From positions 27,513,511 to 27,577,510 of the forward strand of contig OZ038434.1 of NCBI GenBank assembly GCA_964036275.1: 64,000 nt of DNA. The letters run 5' to 3'. This document shows, piece by piece, positions 1-12,266 of the stretch. This DNA is from Litoditis marina (taxonomy: Eukaryota > Nematoda > Chromadorea > Rhabditida > Rhabditidae). How positions within the stretch are numbered: the stretch's first letter is position 1; each line of letters opens with the position of its first letter. Position numbers and translations under genes: made by a program. The notes under the pieces are model-generated. The model had not been told where the DNA came from and ran no database searches. It saw only the letters and a list, made by a program, of their open reading frames with translations.

Positions 1-165
1 TAACTCATTCATGTGTGATATTCAATAGCTCAATTTAAGCATTTCAGAAACCTCACATAATCGTTCAGGTTTCATGTCCGCCATAGTTGAATATTAATAA
101 AATATGCACTAGTACAGACATCTGTGAATAACTTACAACTATGTATTTACAGCAACATAATCGGT

Positions 166-3100
166 ATGCGACTAAACTATAACAGCCGAACTATTCTCAT
201 TTTGGTAGTTCTATCATTTGCACTATATATGGTATATTTTTCAAAAATCACCAACGCACAGGTAGTTACTGTTTCATATGAATGCTAGATTCACAGAATT
301 ATGGGTTATAGGTTCAGCTGAGAAAGTCAGAACAACTGGAGTAAATGTTGATGATTATCTTTCTTATGTGCCTTGCGTCTGCTGACCTCTTGTGATTACT
401 TTGCAGAGTGATCGAGTCAAAAACTATCTATCCAAACTACAAGATTATGATGCTATAAAACATGTGAGTTTACGAGAGAAAAATTGACTAGACAGTGTGT
501 TTACATCCTGTTAAAACTTTGTTCACCATTGTTCCACGTGTAGTCTTCCATAAAACTTCTGTTCTCGTAGGCAATAACTAGAGATGTGTGGGTTTTTCGC
601 AATAACGACTTTCCAACGTAATGAGGTATTTCATCTGTTAGGAATATAGTTCGAACTTTTCCAACTTTTTTCCGGAAGAAATTGAATTTGTAACAAAATG
701 ACGTATTGTTATTTTTGGAGCAATATGTACCACTATGCAGCACAGAAACGACATTGAATTCCATTAAATAGATAATGAGTCATCGTTCGCGCAATAATAG
801 TTGATAACTGTTTGCGAGATAGCAAAAAAACCACCCCTTGTAGTGTCTGAACAATATTTTATTCAGTTAGAAAAAATCCAGCTCGAAGAAGAAAGAAACA
901 ATGTTGACACACGCATGATTACGCGCTCTTCATTTTCCATCCAAATTCTGATTATTGTTGAAAGTGGAAGTAATGAAGAAAACTATAAAACAGCTATCGG
1001 TGAGTGAAACCTCAATGTTTTTCGTACAAGCCAGATTTCGTCCGAGAAGAAAATAAGAGCCATGTCGTTATCATGCGTGACAGTGAGTTGCTATTGTAAA
1101 ATTACGAAGCATGTCATTTTATCATTGTCAACAAAACGACATGGCTCCGATTTTCTTCTCGGACGGAATCTGGCTTTCACAAAAACAAGCACGGCTTGAA
1201 AAATACCTCTCATTTGACCAAACTAGTCATTTACATCAAATTATGAGAAAATCGGACAAACTTGCGGTGGAAATGAAAAAAAAATATTTTGTCACAAGAT
1301 GTAGAACTTGAAAACCTGAAAGACGTGCGCAATGAAAACCACACCAACAAGGTATGCTATCTTTAGTATCTCTCTCAATTCCTTTACGCTGAATGAGTAC
1401 TACTTGTCATTCAAAACAGTTTGGTAATTACGCGCATTCTCAGTTTGACTTTTTGCAGATACAGTGAAATGCTATTCACGAATACAGAACTATTCGTTTG
1501 TGTATGTTACTGATGCAGAGTTCAAAAATCAGTGTCCACACCGAGATGTAAGTTGGAATCGAAGTCTTTTCTCTAATACTGAGTTTGTGAAAAATGAAAC
1601 TAGATAACCTTTCATCAATTCCCAAACTGTTATAAGTTGTTTCTGTGAAACGTTGTCAGTGCAATGCCAACATCGTAAAGAAACGCGTTCAACTAGAGAA
1701 CGATTTTAACATTGAAAAGTCGTGATATAAGGTGTGCACGCATGCACGATTTATGTCTAATCTCTTGAAGAATGTCTCTGTAGTTAACGTATACAATATT
1801 GCAATGGACCATTTCACTTGAAAGACAGTGTGAACAATTTCGGTTTGTGCCCTGCAGAAAAACTATTTGCACCCAGTACGTACATCCACATCGGGATAAA
1901 CCCGTTGGTACCTTTAAAAAAATATATTTCATCTGCGAATTTCTGTTTGTAATATTAATTATGTCCTATAACACAGTCTAGATCAGTTGAATAAAACTTG
2001 ATTGGCCACAACCAGACTGCGCAAAAAAAATCATGAGCAAAGCCAGATTGCGCAACCGTGAACCCGCGAAAATCAAATTTTTCCACACCCAAAATGAACG
2101 AAGATAAACTATGACGATCACAAAACCCACGTACCAAACATTCGAGTTTTCATCGGTTGAGATTCTTCACGACATCAATGTAAACGCTCAAACTTCTATT
2201 CAGTTATGAAATAGATTCGCTCCAGAAGTTTTTTCGCCGACACTGTATCACTGCACGGCTTCTGAATAGGACAGACTATACTTTGTTTATAGACGCCGAC
2301 ATGGGGGTGGTAAATCCGGAGAGGTACGTCGAGCTCATACTCAAGGCAGCCATCAAATTGACGAAAAGTTGTGAATTAGGCTCTATCGAGCAGTTTCAAA
2401 CATTCTCAGTATACACAAGTTTCAAGTACAAGTTTTTTCATTTGTTATCACAATGGTTAATAGGGGTGGCACATGACCGATCTTTTCTACTCTTCACCCA
2501 ACCGAAATGACACAATGATGATGCATAGTATTGGAGCTGTTTCTTTATCTAGTTTTTTAGACAAAGACACCTTTTGACTCGAAACGAACGTGAACTTTCG
2601 ATATATTTATTGTTGATCTCGGGATGTTATTACCATTTCAATTGTCCATCTGTCCGTGCACCGTGTCATTTCAGAAATATGTTTTCAGAAGAATAGAAGA
2701 ATACATCGATGAACGTTTTGAAATAACGTTCTACGACCGATTCTTCAACTACGAAGTTGCAGCAGGGTCGTACTTAGTGAGAAACACCGAATGGAGCAGG
2801 GTGTTTTTGATGGGTGAGTGCGGGTTAAGTGGCTTCATTTACGAGTGTCCACCAACAGTCGATGTCTGGAAACGAACTGCTGGAAGCATTAAAAAACGTC
2901 TCTGTCACTCAGGGACATGTCAGTCTATTTGAGACTCTTTTCTGAATTCGAAAGCGAAACATTCTGATGTGTTTCACATTTAAATTTTGAATTCCGTCTC
3001 ACGTGGCTACTTCTTTCATGTCATTTCACTTCGTTCACGTGTACTTCAAATTTCTGACATCAAGAGAGTGAGTGAACGTTTTCTAAGTTTCAAAAGTATG

Positions 3101-5089
3101 CTTTATAGGATGGGCCGACTTTGAATTTCGTACTCCCCCGGGCACCCACGGATCGGACAATGGAGCAATTCATGTAACTATTCGTAGTATCAGAATAATG
3201 TGAATTGTGACTAGTATTGCGATCTCATAAAATGTAGATGACGATGATTTTGGTTACCAGCTACTACGCGTGATTCGATCTAACATTATCATTCCAGGCC
3301 TATCTTGCTCTGGTCATATTTCCTCGTCAGACCGAATCATACTTCACCTGCTTTGAACTGTACCACGTCTCCGATAGTTTTGATGACCTTTTTGCGTTTG
3401 AAGCATGTATACGGGGAGTAATGGGAATTTCGGGCGAATTCGGTAGAATACGAATATTGAAAAAGGTGAAGTTTCCACTGAGATTGTTAATAATCTACTA
3501 TGTGAGTTACATATATGTAGCTCATGACGTTGCTCATCCATTTGTGTCTGCAGAAAACATAGGTCTTCTGAAACGTTTGTGCATACATGACGTAACAACC
3601 GTGCCGCTCACATTTCTCTTAAAATAACTACACTACATGACATAAAATAGTCTGAACCGCTAAAGAAGACTCCGTGAATAAAAACAATACATGAAGTTCG
3701 TGTTCTCCATGCCCTACGGTCCATGAATCTCGGCATTTCGATATTTGTTTGTTTTATTTCTTACACCAAACACGAGATGACAAGATGTTTATTGGAAGTG
3801 ACGAAGATCCAGTAAATTCACTGTCTTCAGGGCCTGAAAAAAAAGCATTAATTAATTTGCGTTGTGTGTTTGAGGGAACAGCGTGGGTCCGAGATAATTG
3901 GTTAACCAACAGCAAATGGAGTCCAAGTCAAGACTTCATGATCCATTCCTGGAAAGATGATCAACTTACCACTTATTCTCGTAGACAGTTACCTCTACCG
4001 TAAGTTGGGTGATTACTCTACTAGAATGAAAGCACTAGAATATCATTGGTTTTGGTCAATCTAGAATTCTGCTTTGCGAGTGTAATGATACAATGTAATG
4101 ACCAACAACGTAAAAACAACGTAAACCTCACTACATTCTCTCACAGAACTCGAAGTACGGTCGTTACCGAAACTCTTAAAGGAGACCGGAGAGCAACATG
4201 TACTTTTGACTGGACGCGTTGCGTGTCGCGCGGCATCGTCATGTGAATGTCACGTGGACTGATCAAACTATTATACGAGTTATTTGTGCTCTCTGATCTC
4301 AATACAGTTAGAAACGGCTCGAAACAAAATCTCTGCTCAAGTTGTGTTCCGGTCTAGTTTAATGTACCGGGCTAGTGTTCAGCTTTTCCCCGTTCAAAAA
4401 CACCTGATCTTAACGATGAAATGTCCGTAACACCAATTTTTGACATGTTCAATAATAATAATAACATTCTCACGTTTTCACATAGGATCGACGACGAGAA
4501 GCAGGAATCTTGGTACAACCCATTGGCTGGACCAATAGATTTAGAAAAATGTGGTCCGAGGTAGGCTGATGTTGTTATTTTCACGAGCAAGTAGGATGAA
4601 GAGGGACTAAACAGAGTGAGAAAGTCAAAAAAGGAAAGAGAAGAATTTTTACTGACTAATACGTATTTCAGCGTTTGGTATTGAAGCTGAATGCTTCGTA
4701 GTAAAGTATTGATTGAAAAATGAACTTTGTTATCACATTAAAACATCCTAACAATACAAAACTGTATATTTTGACTACTTTTACGTAGTAGATATTTGAA
4801 ACACGAAGATATTTTTTGAAACCTGTCACAATGTAGACTGTAGTTTTTATAGTGCGAACTATAGACTCACAATGAAACTTTGAAAACAATATTCTTCGCC
4901 GGAATAGAAGCATCAAACAAAAACGAAAACTATACATACACTCTTTCAAGGAACACTACCTGGAACTATGACCGTCACTTGATCACGTCAGCAGAATTTA
5001 TCAACCTACAGCTCTCCCAGATATTTGAGACAGCCGAGAGGTTGAGATATCGCAGTTTCAAGCTGTTAGCAAAACGTTTGCGGATATAA
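166..5089 (+). CDS. DUF273 family type II membrane protein, complete 11-exon gene
   Basis: Exons 166-261, 407-463, 867-999, 1459-1547, 2226-2323, 2689-2813, 3109-3173, 3298-3465, 3875-3999, 4486-4560 and 4951-5089 join without a phase conflict into 389 codons plus TAA. Exon 1 starts at an ATG and encodes an uncleaved signal-anchor (hydrophobic residues about 9-26), so the protein is probably a Golgi-type membrane protein with a luminal catalytic domain. Motifs in order: FIDADMGVVNP (a DxD-like acid motif), ITFYDRFFNYE, GSYLVRNTEWSR, HGSDNGAIH, DLFAFEACIRG, WVRDNWLTNSKWSP, NPLAGPIDLEKC and NTTWNYD. This is the nematode DUF273 family, whose biochemical role is not established; the DAD motif suggests a GT-A-like glycosyltransferase (inference). 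Intron 3 carries a long hairpin. A paralogous 3' half lies on the other strand at 39.7-41.5 kb. Polyadenylation and the 5' UTR were not resolved. Confidence 0.9.
1029..1175. repeat. Inverted repeat (hairpin) inside intron 3 of the DUF273 gene
   Basis: Arms at 1029-1069 and 1135-1175 are near-perfect reverse complements (about 41 bp each, with a few mismatches) separated by about 65 bp. This looks like a small non-autonomous inverted-repeat element. A copy of the hairpin would be present in the pre-mRNA. Confidence 0.8.
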
Positions 5090-5310
5090 TGAGATTTGAG
5101 TACTGTGAATGTTTGGTTATTTATTGGAACATGATATTAGAGTTTTGTTTCACTCATCTTTCACTCACATTGTTCTACTCATTCTCAAGATAAATTTTGG
5201 GAGTAAGTTGTCACAGCTTTAAGCTTTATTCCAACCTTCGAGAGTGTTCTAGAAACACTCATAATGGTCGAAACGTGAAGATGAGCGCACACTGGCCATA
5301 CTAAACATAG

Positions 5311-5393
5311 GTGAAACGTTCTGCAATCATGCTGATTTATTTCGAGGTTCCGCTGTTTATGAAGGTCAGCTTCATTCCACTGATCCCGAACAG
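5311..5393 (+). other. Possible orphan exon (open, splice-like ends)
   Basis: A stretch open in one frame (from the GAA at 5313 to the CAG at 5391-5393) follows a TAG acceptor-like dinucleotide and precedes GTTCAA. It encodes a Cys/His-containing segment, CNHADLFRGSAVYEG and onward. No partner exons were found in the neighbourhood, and the polypyrimidine tract is weak. It may be a remnant of a gene. The surrounding 5.09-5.9 kb otherwise shows only AT-rich sequence and a degenerate MITE fragment near 5556-5620. Confidence 0.25.
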
Positions 5394-5894
5394 GTTCAAA
5401 ATTATATGTGTGATGATAGGAGGTATCCAGAAATCAGTTAAAAGCTTCAAGTAAAAACAAATCTAGTATATACGTATACATGAACCTTTAGGAACAATTA
5501 AAAGTGTTTCCAACCAATTCCACTTTTGTCTGGCTAATACTGAACGGAGAAGTATACAGGTCAGAGAGAAATGAACTAGTTAGCGGTCCCATCGATCTTC
5601 ATGCTCTCTCTCTCTCGGTTGGTGGGTAGTTTTGTATATTTTCAATTCTCCAATTGTCTGATTGTCTATTTTTAATTGTCCATTTGTCCAATTTTGAAAA
5701 ACTTGTTAATTTTTCTTCTCTTTTCCTTCTAACTTTTTAATGTTCCTTTCTCTCCACACCCGGGGGTCAGTTTACGCGTTTAAATGTTTGACGGATTGGG
5801 ATAAAACTTGCACAAGTGGGGTAATCTACCACGCGGATCACGAATATGCTAATTAAAATTTGTTCAACGCACGCAAAACGTGATCTTTTTGGCC

Positions 5895-6393
5895 TTTCTT
5901 GTACTCAAAGTATGGCAATTGTGAATACAGCGCACATTGCACAAAGGAATAGTTCAAGAAGTAAATTAATTATTAAACAGGTTCTACTCATTGAGACGTC
6001 TTTTTCTTGTAACAGTTGAACGTTTCACGATTCGAGCTCATATAAATTAATAGATATCATATCCCACCATTCCCACTGAGAATGTCAAAAACGTTGAGGT
6101 GCTTTTTCAATAGGTTTGCTCAGAACAATAAAACGTGTTGTATTTGGTTGCTTGTAACATCATGTTGGCTAAACACATTTTCAGAGAAGCAAGTCTTTAT
6201 GGAAACCATATTTGATCTAAGTTTCATTGGCACACTGCCACAGTCTGAGTAGGAATGAATAACACTATGATTGTTTTTTACTTTAGTTCTACACTAGGAT
6301 TTCTAAAGAAAAAACGGACAAACTCTTTTTCCTCATCGATTTCTGAATCTTTTCGAATACTTTTAAAAAGATCAATTGACGACGAGGAAGTTA
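5895..6393 (-). pseudogene. Dead paralogue of the 12.3-kb type II membrane protein gene
   Basis: On the minus strand, 6393-6293 encodes a Ser- and acid-rich cytoplasmic segment (SSSSID...SIRKDSEIDEE) that lines up with exon 2 of the gene at 12.27-12.80 kb, with the same acceptor phase. Further 3', about 6003-5895, the sequence matching the membrane-spanning exon (starting near DVSMSRTC) has a TGA where the paralogue has TGG, the donor GT is changed to GC, and the acceptor context has an indel. The copy is therefore inactivated. The duplication covers roughly 500 bp including the intron. Confidence 0.7.
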
Positions 6394-6965
6394 CTGAAAA
6401 ACTGAAAGCAAAATAATTCTGGTTATTCTAAGTGTTAATTATATTATAGTCAAGGTAATATTCATATGAAACGTGCATAACATGAACAAATACGCACTTT
6501 AAAGTTGCACGTTTTCGAGTTTTGATGTGTTATTCTTTGACTCTGTGAGGACTGGACAATACAACCCACAACACCGGAACGATACATGTTTTTGTTGTTT
6601 CGGTTAGAATTACTGTTTCCAATCCTTTTCTACCGCTCTCGACAAAAAGTGGTTGGTTTGGTTTCTAGAGTCTCCTCATCACGTTGGTAGGGTTTTGCAA
6701 GCTGTCAATTGAGTTTCAGGCCTGTTTTTTGAACTTCTGTGAAAAGTATGCGAATGTTTACCGAATGATTTACTAAAAACACATAGAGAGAACTCCACTG
6801 ACATTCTGAATCGCCAGTAAAAAATGAACAATAGGACAAATGAGAAACAGAAAATTGAAAACACTGCATAAAACGTCAGTTATGCGATTATTGAATGATA
6901 TACATGCAACATAGGATGGTAGCTTAACAGAACAATGTCAGTTATTTTATAATTCACACCTCGAA

Positions 6966-7075
6966 GCAAGGCGATTATGTGGACCAATCCCGTGTCAACG
7001 GTCCTTCAAACTGCAATTGAAAAACATATTGCAGTTTAATGGACTAAAGCGTTGCGATTGGACCACATAATCGTC
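6966..7075. repeat. Short inverted-repeat element (MITE-like)
   Basis: The ends GATTATGTGG and CCACATAATC face each other about 100 bp apart. The inner parts (the CTGCAAT/ATTGCAG core and flanks) also pair with mismatches, giving an almost complete foldback. No coding content. Confidence 0.65.
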
Positions 7076-7279
7076 TTCAACAAAAAGTGCCTATTCAAAA
7101 AAACTTGATGCGGGATGCGGGATGCGGATAACGTCAGATTATGCTCCAGATTCCCACATAGACATGTCTTGATGTCAGCCGAAACGAGTTTATTTCCTGT
7201 TGTATGTGTCCAGATTTGCCACGATTCGATCAATCAAGTCAGTTGTGGAAACGGCTGGTGCTCTCAGAGTAGCTAGAAA

Positions 7280-7490
7280 ACGGTCCGCTTCCTGAAACAA
7301 TCTGTAAGCGCCAACGGGAAGGGTACTGTCTATCTCAATTTCCGCCCTGTATGGACACATATCTTCGGTTCCAGAGCTTTCCAGCTTTGCAATATTGCAG
7401 CGCAGTGGTTAGTTAATCGTTTGCTACTGCTATAAATCGTTTGCCGGTTGGTTAGATTCCGGCAAGCGCAAGAGACAAAAATATATAAAT
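7280..7490 (+). repeat. tRNA-derived repeat copy, diverged
   Basis: This block matches, with divergence, the block at 55.62-55.79 and 58.50-58.67 kb: the sequence around CCAACGGGAAGGG, the GGGTACTGT and TCTCAATTTCCGC segments, then a region resembling the 3' half of a tRNA ending in GAGACA. The B-box is degenerate (GGTTAGATTCC). I read it as an old copy of a tRNA-derived, SINE-like repeat. Confidence 0.5.
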
Positions 7491-8712
7491 TTGGCACTTT
7501 TCATATAGAATTCACTTTTTTAAGCTGGGCTATGTGGTGTAAGTTACCCTCCCGCGATGTGTTGTAGTTTGGCCTCTTAGAGAAACCGTTTCGCTGTAAT
7601 CTTAGTTTCATGAAAAATTTAAAAAGCTCAGAAAAGTTTCTTAATTTCCTCCCATAGACCATGAAGAGACTTTTTAATTAAAAGATTGTAAAATTTGCAT
7701 AACATCAAGCAATTAAGGAGTGGACATTGATAATGGGTTTTCATCTGCCATAGGGTCACATTGTTAAATGAGAATTCAAAATTAAAGCGGGACGGATTCC
7801 TTAATATGTCGTTCATGGCTTTCGTCCGGATCGAACTACAACAAAAACGAGGTCCTTTGAATCTTGTCGAGTCCTTACGGTTTTGTAAGATCCACATTTG
7901 AACAACGCGGTCAAGTCGTCTGCTCATCCATGATCTACACACTCTCTCATACACTGAATTTGCCGACGACCGTACGGTGTGGTTCAATCGATTCAACATA
8001 TATGTCTTGGAAATGAACATTATTTGACTATGATGAATTTCCCACCGTAAAATTTCAACGATTCTTTGTTTCTGTTTGTTCGAACATCAGCAAACCTAAG
8101 CAGTGTTCACGAATTTCTTTACACAGTTTCAACCATTAAAAAAGAGAGAAGCAAAGCTGTGTTCCACGCTCCTTGAAGGGAGAATAGCAGTCCTGTATAT
8201 TGGATTTGAAAGAGTTTATTCGATACGGCAAGGAGTCGTGCGCCACCAAGTCGATCTAAGAATGAAATACAAGAGTTTTAATAATTTCTGACAAGTGCGA
8301 TTCTCCATTTTGTATTAGTTGTTCATTCTCAAACAGTTTTTAACATTTCATAATACGCATAGTGAAAAAATGTGTAAATCGGGCAACGGAAAGTCTTTGC
8401 TTTTCGCATTTGAAATTGACACTTTCTTCGAAAACGCTTTTATGGCGGAAAAAATGGCTTTTTCACATGTTTTTCAAATGGACAGGTATTATATAAATGA
8501 ATATGTCTATATTTTGAAGTATTTGAATACTAACTATGCGATTCAACAACAGCACACCTGATTTTGATTGATAAATTTGATGGTGGGGTAGAAAGGTGGA
8601 TTTGTTAAAACTTCGTCCACGAACGAACAAAGACTGACACTTCGCAATCGCTCTTCGTAGGTCATAACTGCAGATCTTCTTTTGTATTGTATTACGTCTT
8701 CATCGTTTATAA
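7491..8712. other. No supportable gene; one 130-aa open frame of unknown nature
   Basis: The minus strand is open from 8020 to 7628 (130 codons). It is Arg/Ser-rich at the start and Lys/Phe-rich at the end, with no motif I recognise. Its 3' flank (around 7570-7620) resembles sequence at 38.69-38.75 kb, so it may belong to a repeat. The plus strand has only short frames. I do not call a gene. Confidence 0.3.
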
Positions 8713-8744
8713 CTAAATAATGTAAACGATAAGAGTATTTATCT

Positions 8745-8862
8745 GAAAAACGGGTGTAAAGTGAGCGACGATTAGCTTTTGAGAATGGCGCATTGAAGAT
8801 AGAGAAAAGAAAAAGATAGAAAAGCGGAAAATGAGAAATTTAATCCCGCAATTGTCATAATC
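8745..8862 (-). repeat. Solo diverged arm of the 27.7-28.25-kb TIR element
   Basis: The sequence GTAAAGTGAGCGACGATTAG and the following AGCTTTTGAGA, the purine-rich middle and the terminal CCCGCAATTGTCAT match the left arm of the element at 27,677-28,253 (about 120 bp). No opposing arm is visible nearby. Confidence 0.6.
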
Positions 8863-9562
8863 ATCCCAACACACTAATGCACAAAAACACATGTTGTTAA
8901 CCTTCCAAAACATTTCACTCACATAAAAAATGTTTGTGGGATAATACAACAAACTATGCGCATTACCTCTGTCATTCAATATGCCCTCATCCATGCAAAA
9001 TTTTTTTTTCGCAAATTGCAGAAATCGCTTTCTTAATAGAGATTTCATTGGATCACAGAATCAGAAGCAGCTTCAATGAACATCCCGCTTTCCCCCTTTT
9101 CAATCTGCTGTTACGTATTGTGATACTGTCTGTTATTTAATCCACCTTTACGTTGTACTGCGCTTACAAATATGGGTCTCGCCGCACCCATCGCAGTCCT
9201 TTAATATTTGCATCATATTCGAGCTGGCTGGTTAATTTGAGTTGTTGTTCTCTCTGTTTGGTTTTTCTCTTCTCTCTTCTGTAATGTAAATCGCGCATAT
9301 TCTATTTTTATATTAATAAAGTCTCTCTAAAAGCGTTTTCGTGTTTCTATTTTAGTGGCTTTCCACTAATTACTGCTATTTCTGTCATCGATATCTATAT
9401 TACACAAACTTCTGTTTGTAACACTGCTTTTTTTCAAACACTCGCTCCTCTTTAATTTCCGCGAAAATTCAAGCAAAATCCTACAGAGCGGGAGATGCAG
9501 AACAGAATCATGGTGTCGGAATGTTCAAGCCTAACACACATATAGAATTTCTTCATCTGAGA

Positions 9563-9716
9563 CAATTGGCACCCAATTGACCAGCCAGTTCTGTAGCGGT
9601 CTCGACGAAATAGTATGCAGGTCAGAGATACGCAGATGTCTGCGGACTCATTGACCTGCACGCTCTCTCGTCGAACTAGCTACAAAAGTGACTGGCCAAT
9701 TACCAATTGACTGGGA
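9563..9716. repeat. MITE family 1, near-complete palindromic copy
   Basis: A foldback of about 154 bp. The left arm carries the CCAATTGACCAGCCAG, TGTAGCGG and TATGCAGGTCAGAGA segments, and the right arm carries their mirror images. The centre contains the short palindrome CGCAGATGTCTGCG. Copies or halves recur at 32.83-32.96, 25.21-25.38, 23.40-23.49 and 5.56-5.62 kb. The open frame on its minus strand is an artefact of the element. Confidence 0.8.
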
Positions 9717-10328
9717 TTCGTCTAAGATTCGCACTAAGACTGTTCACATTTCACCGAGGTTTTTTGCCGTTAATTTCTCAGAGCCAAAATAACATTCCTA
9801 GAAAGTTTTCCTATTCACGACCTGTGATAATAGAGAATAACCGCTGACCGAAATTTTGAAGTATATGAAAAACTCCATAACGTTTCAAATCCATTTCCAT
9901 TTCCATCAAAACTCCATTTCAACAGAAGTTTTGACCGAACTCTAATGACTTTCTGTAATGGACTGTAAAGAACTTATGGCGGCATCGAACTTATGGCATC
10001 GAACTGCAAACCGGATGACAACATTTGAAGTAAAACAACCGCCACGTTGTCTATTGTTTTCTCCAGGCTTGAGTTCTGGACAAGTTCGACTTTGTGTTTG
10101 CTATGTGTCCTACTCTCAGACGATAACTTGACTAAACGTAACAGTTACTTCACTTGTCCTGATGATACTCGGTAGATAAGAGATTGAATGTTAGAGAGCT
10201 AATCGCGTCCAGTGAGTGTATATACGCACCACCATAACATTGGCAAAACAAAAGTGAGGTAAGAACAATTTATGATAATGAATAGTTTTCCAAATGTACA
10301 GACATGTTGTTCGTAATTTTTTGGCATA

Positions 10329-10936
10329 TTAACATCCACCGCCACATCCACCGGAAGATCCGCCTCCACAGCCGCCGCTGCTACCGCCACCGCAACCACC
10401 ACCACCACCACCACCTCCGCAGGCTGGGGGAGCGGGAGGAGCACCACTGCAGAATCATTCATTGAGAGGTTTCAATCACCAACACAATTGTGAGAAACGT
10501 TATTAAGGATTCGGCATTACAAGAAACAGAAGAATTTCATATGTGTACATTGATTACGATTATCAGATATAGCAAACCCTTTACTTTTCAGAGAAAATAA
10601 GAGTCTGGTGTACGAAACGTTATTGACATGGTCTTAATCGATGTTTTCTATTACTTAGATCTCTGATCCGACCACCTCCCATCATACGTGCCACCTCATA
10701 CATGCCACCTCCCATTACATAGAAATAACTCAAAGGGGGGAAGATCAAGTGGGTGGTAATGGGAGAAGAAGAGAAAAAAACAACACAGTAAGAGATGAAA
10801 GAAAAAGAAACGAGAGAAAGATAACGCACCATCCACAGCCGCCGCCTCCCATCGAACCACCACCAAGAAGTCCATCAAGGCATGCGTTGGACACAGCGAC
10901 GAGGGCAAAGAAGAAGAACAGAACGCTGATTCGCAT
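10329..10936 (-). CDS. Small secreted Gly/Cys-rich peptide, two exons
   Basis: Exon 1 (10936-10830) starts with ATG and encodes a clear cleavable signal peptide (MRISVLFFFFALVAVSNAC) followed by LLGGGSMGGGGC. The donor is GTGCGT. Exon 2 (10446-10329), after a CTGCAG acceptor, restores the frame and encodes a GAPPAPPAC segment, a glycine run and repeats of GGGSSGGC, ending GGGC then TAA. The product is 74 aa, mature size about 56 aa. Such Gly/Cys-rich secreted peptides in nematodes are usually linked to cuticle, hypodermis or innate defence, but the exact role here is unknown. The sequence on the opposite strand is open only because of the GGT/GGC codons. Confidence 0.85.
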
Positions 10937-12266
10937 TTTCTGAAAACTTTATTCAATATCATGTGCTGTGTTTTCACTAACATATATGTTTATAAGATAC
11001 GGTCCAACAACTACATTATACGTTGAACACTGAACGTAGAAGAATCAATTTTTGTAGAAAACAGCATGCAATTTCGAAGTGCCAAAGGTAAATGCAACTC
11101 TGCTTTTGTAAATCATCGTGTCCTTAATTAGTCAGTTCACTTCAGCCAACGAGAAAGTGTTGAATGAGCTTTTTGTACAGTAATACCCAAATGTATGTTC
11201 CTACTATCCAAGTAACTGATACATTTCGTTGTATTCTAAGTTCTTAAACTGAAAATTTGAATACTTCTGCAAAATTGTGAGAATGGTAAGACTAGCTGAG
11301 AATAAGATAATTTTCTCATTGCGAGTTCGCTTATATAGCGCTGATAGTATAGCATTTTCGATGCAATCTGCTCTTTTTTCGAAGATTTACGGGTTTTGGT
11401 TTTGTGTGGATCGAAAGTATACGGCAAACGGATCCGAGGTGTAATGTGTGGTCTGTATATACCTGATATGATTGATTCGACTTGAATAACCAAACTAAGA
11501 TGAATATATACCTTACTATAAATTAATGTTAAGTTACAAAATATAAACTAAAGACTGATTGGAATGAAAAATAAACGCCCAGTGAACAATAGATTTCTCT
11601 ACCCATTTCTGAGTTACTGTAATCGAGTTGGTTTATTACTGCTCGGCTCTTTGTAATAAGCTGCACTAGCAAAAATCATTTGTGGGAAAACATTCTAGGT
11701 CAAACTTTCCCACTAGTAGGCCAGAGTTGTCAAAAAACATAGTGCGGTACATACCAAAATAACAGAAAAATGCAATAAACATTTAATATTAAGTGATCTA
11801 TCTTTCATGATTTTACTGATTTTTGGGTTCTCGAGATTTCTGCTCACGTCTGGTCAGCTTCCTTTCTCCTTAAAATATAATGTGAATTACGATCGAGAAG
11901 AAACTGATATAAACAACATATAAACAAACTTAATAGAATAGATCATAACGTTTATTCGCAATTGAACACGTGTCTTTAGTAAACACGTGTATGTGACACT
12001 TCCTATTTACGAGAAAAAGGAAACATAGAGAAAATATTTAGTTAACAATGTGAATGGAAGGTGTTAAACTACGTGACCAAGTTTTTATCTTGCAAGTGCA
12101 GTAGAAAACAAAACTAAATATTGAAATCGACCAATTCAGTCATTTTGCTAACCTCAACCACTGATGATTAATGTAGGTCGCTGCAATTCAAGTGAATTTC
12201 AAAGTTATTACACCCAAATTACATAACAAAGTTCACTTTTTGGCCCAAAAAGATATCATAGCATAC
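10937..12266. other. AT-rich intergenic sequence, no supportable gene
   Basis: The region contains scattered short frames; the longest, minus 11493-11236, has no recognisable motif and no convincing splice partners. The missing 3' exons of the 12.3-kb gene would be expected here, but I could not identify any with matching phase. Confidence 0.5.

Noticed and set aside
4046..4246. Plus-strand frame in intron 9 of the DUF273 gene, possible alternative last exon
   Set aside because: An AG acceptor at 4145-4146 would keep the frame to a TGA, but the paralogue at 40 kb and the family motif NPLAGPIDLEKC show that splicing to 4486 is the conserved path.
9452..9661. Minus-strand frame with ADICVSLTC, also at 32768-32989
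   Set aside because: Both lie in copies of MITE family 1, so the shared peptide reflects the transposon.
10749..10983. Several overlapping frames opposite or beside the Gly/Cys peptide
   Set aside because: Shadows of the signal-peptide exon and its intron; none has splice partners.
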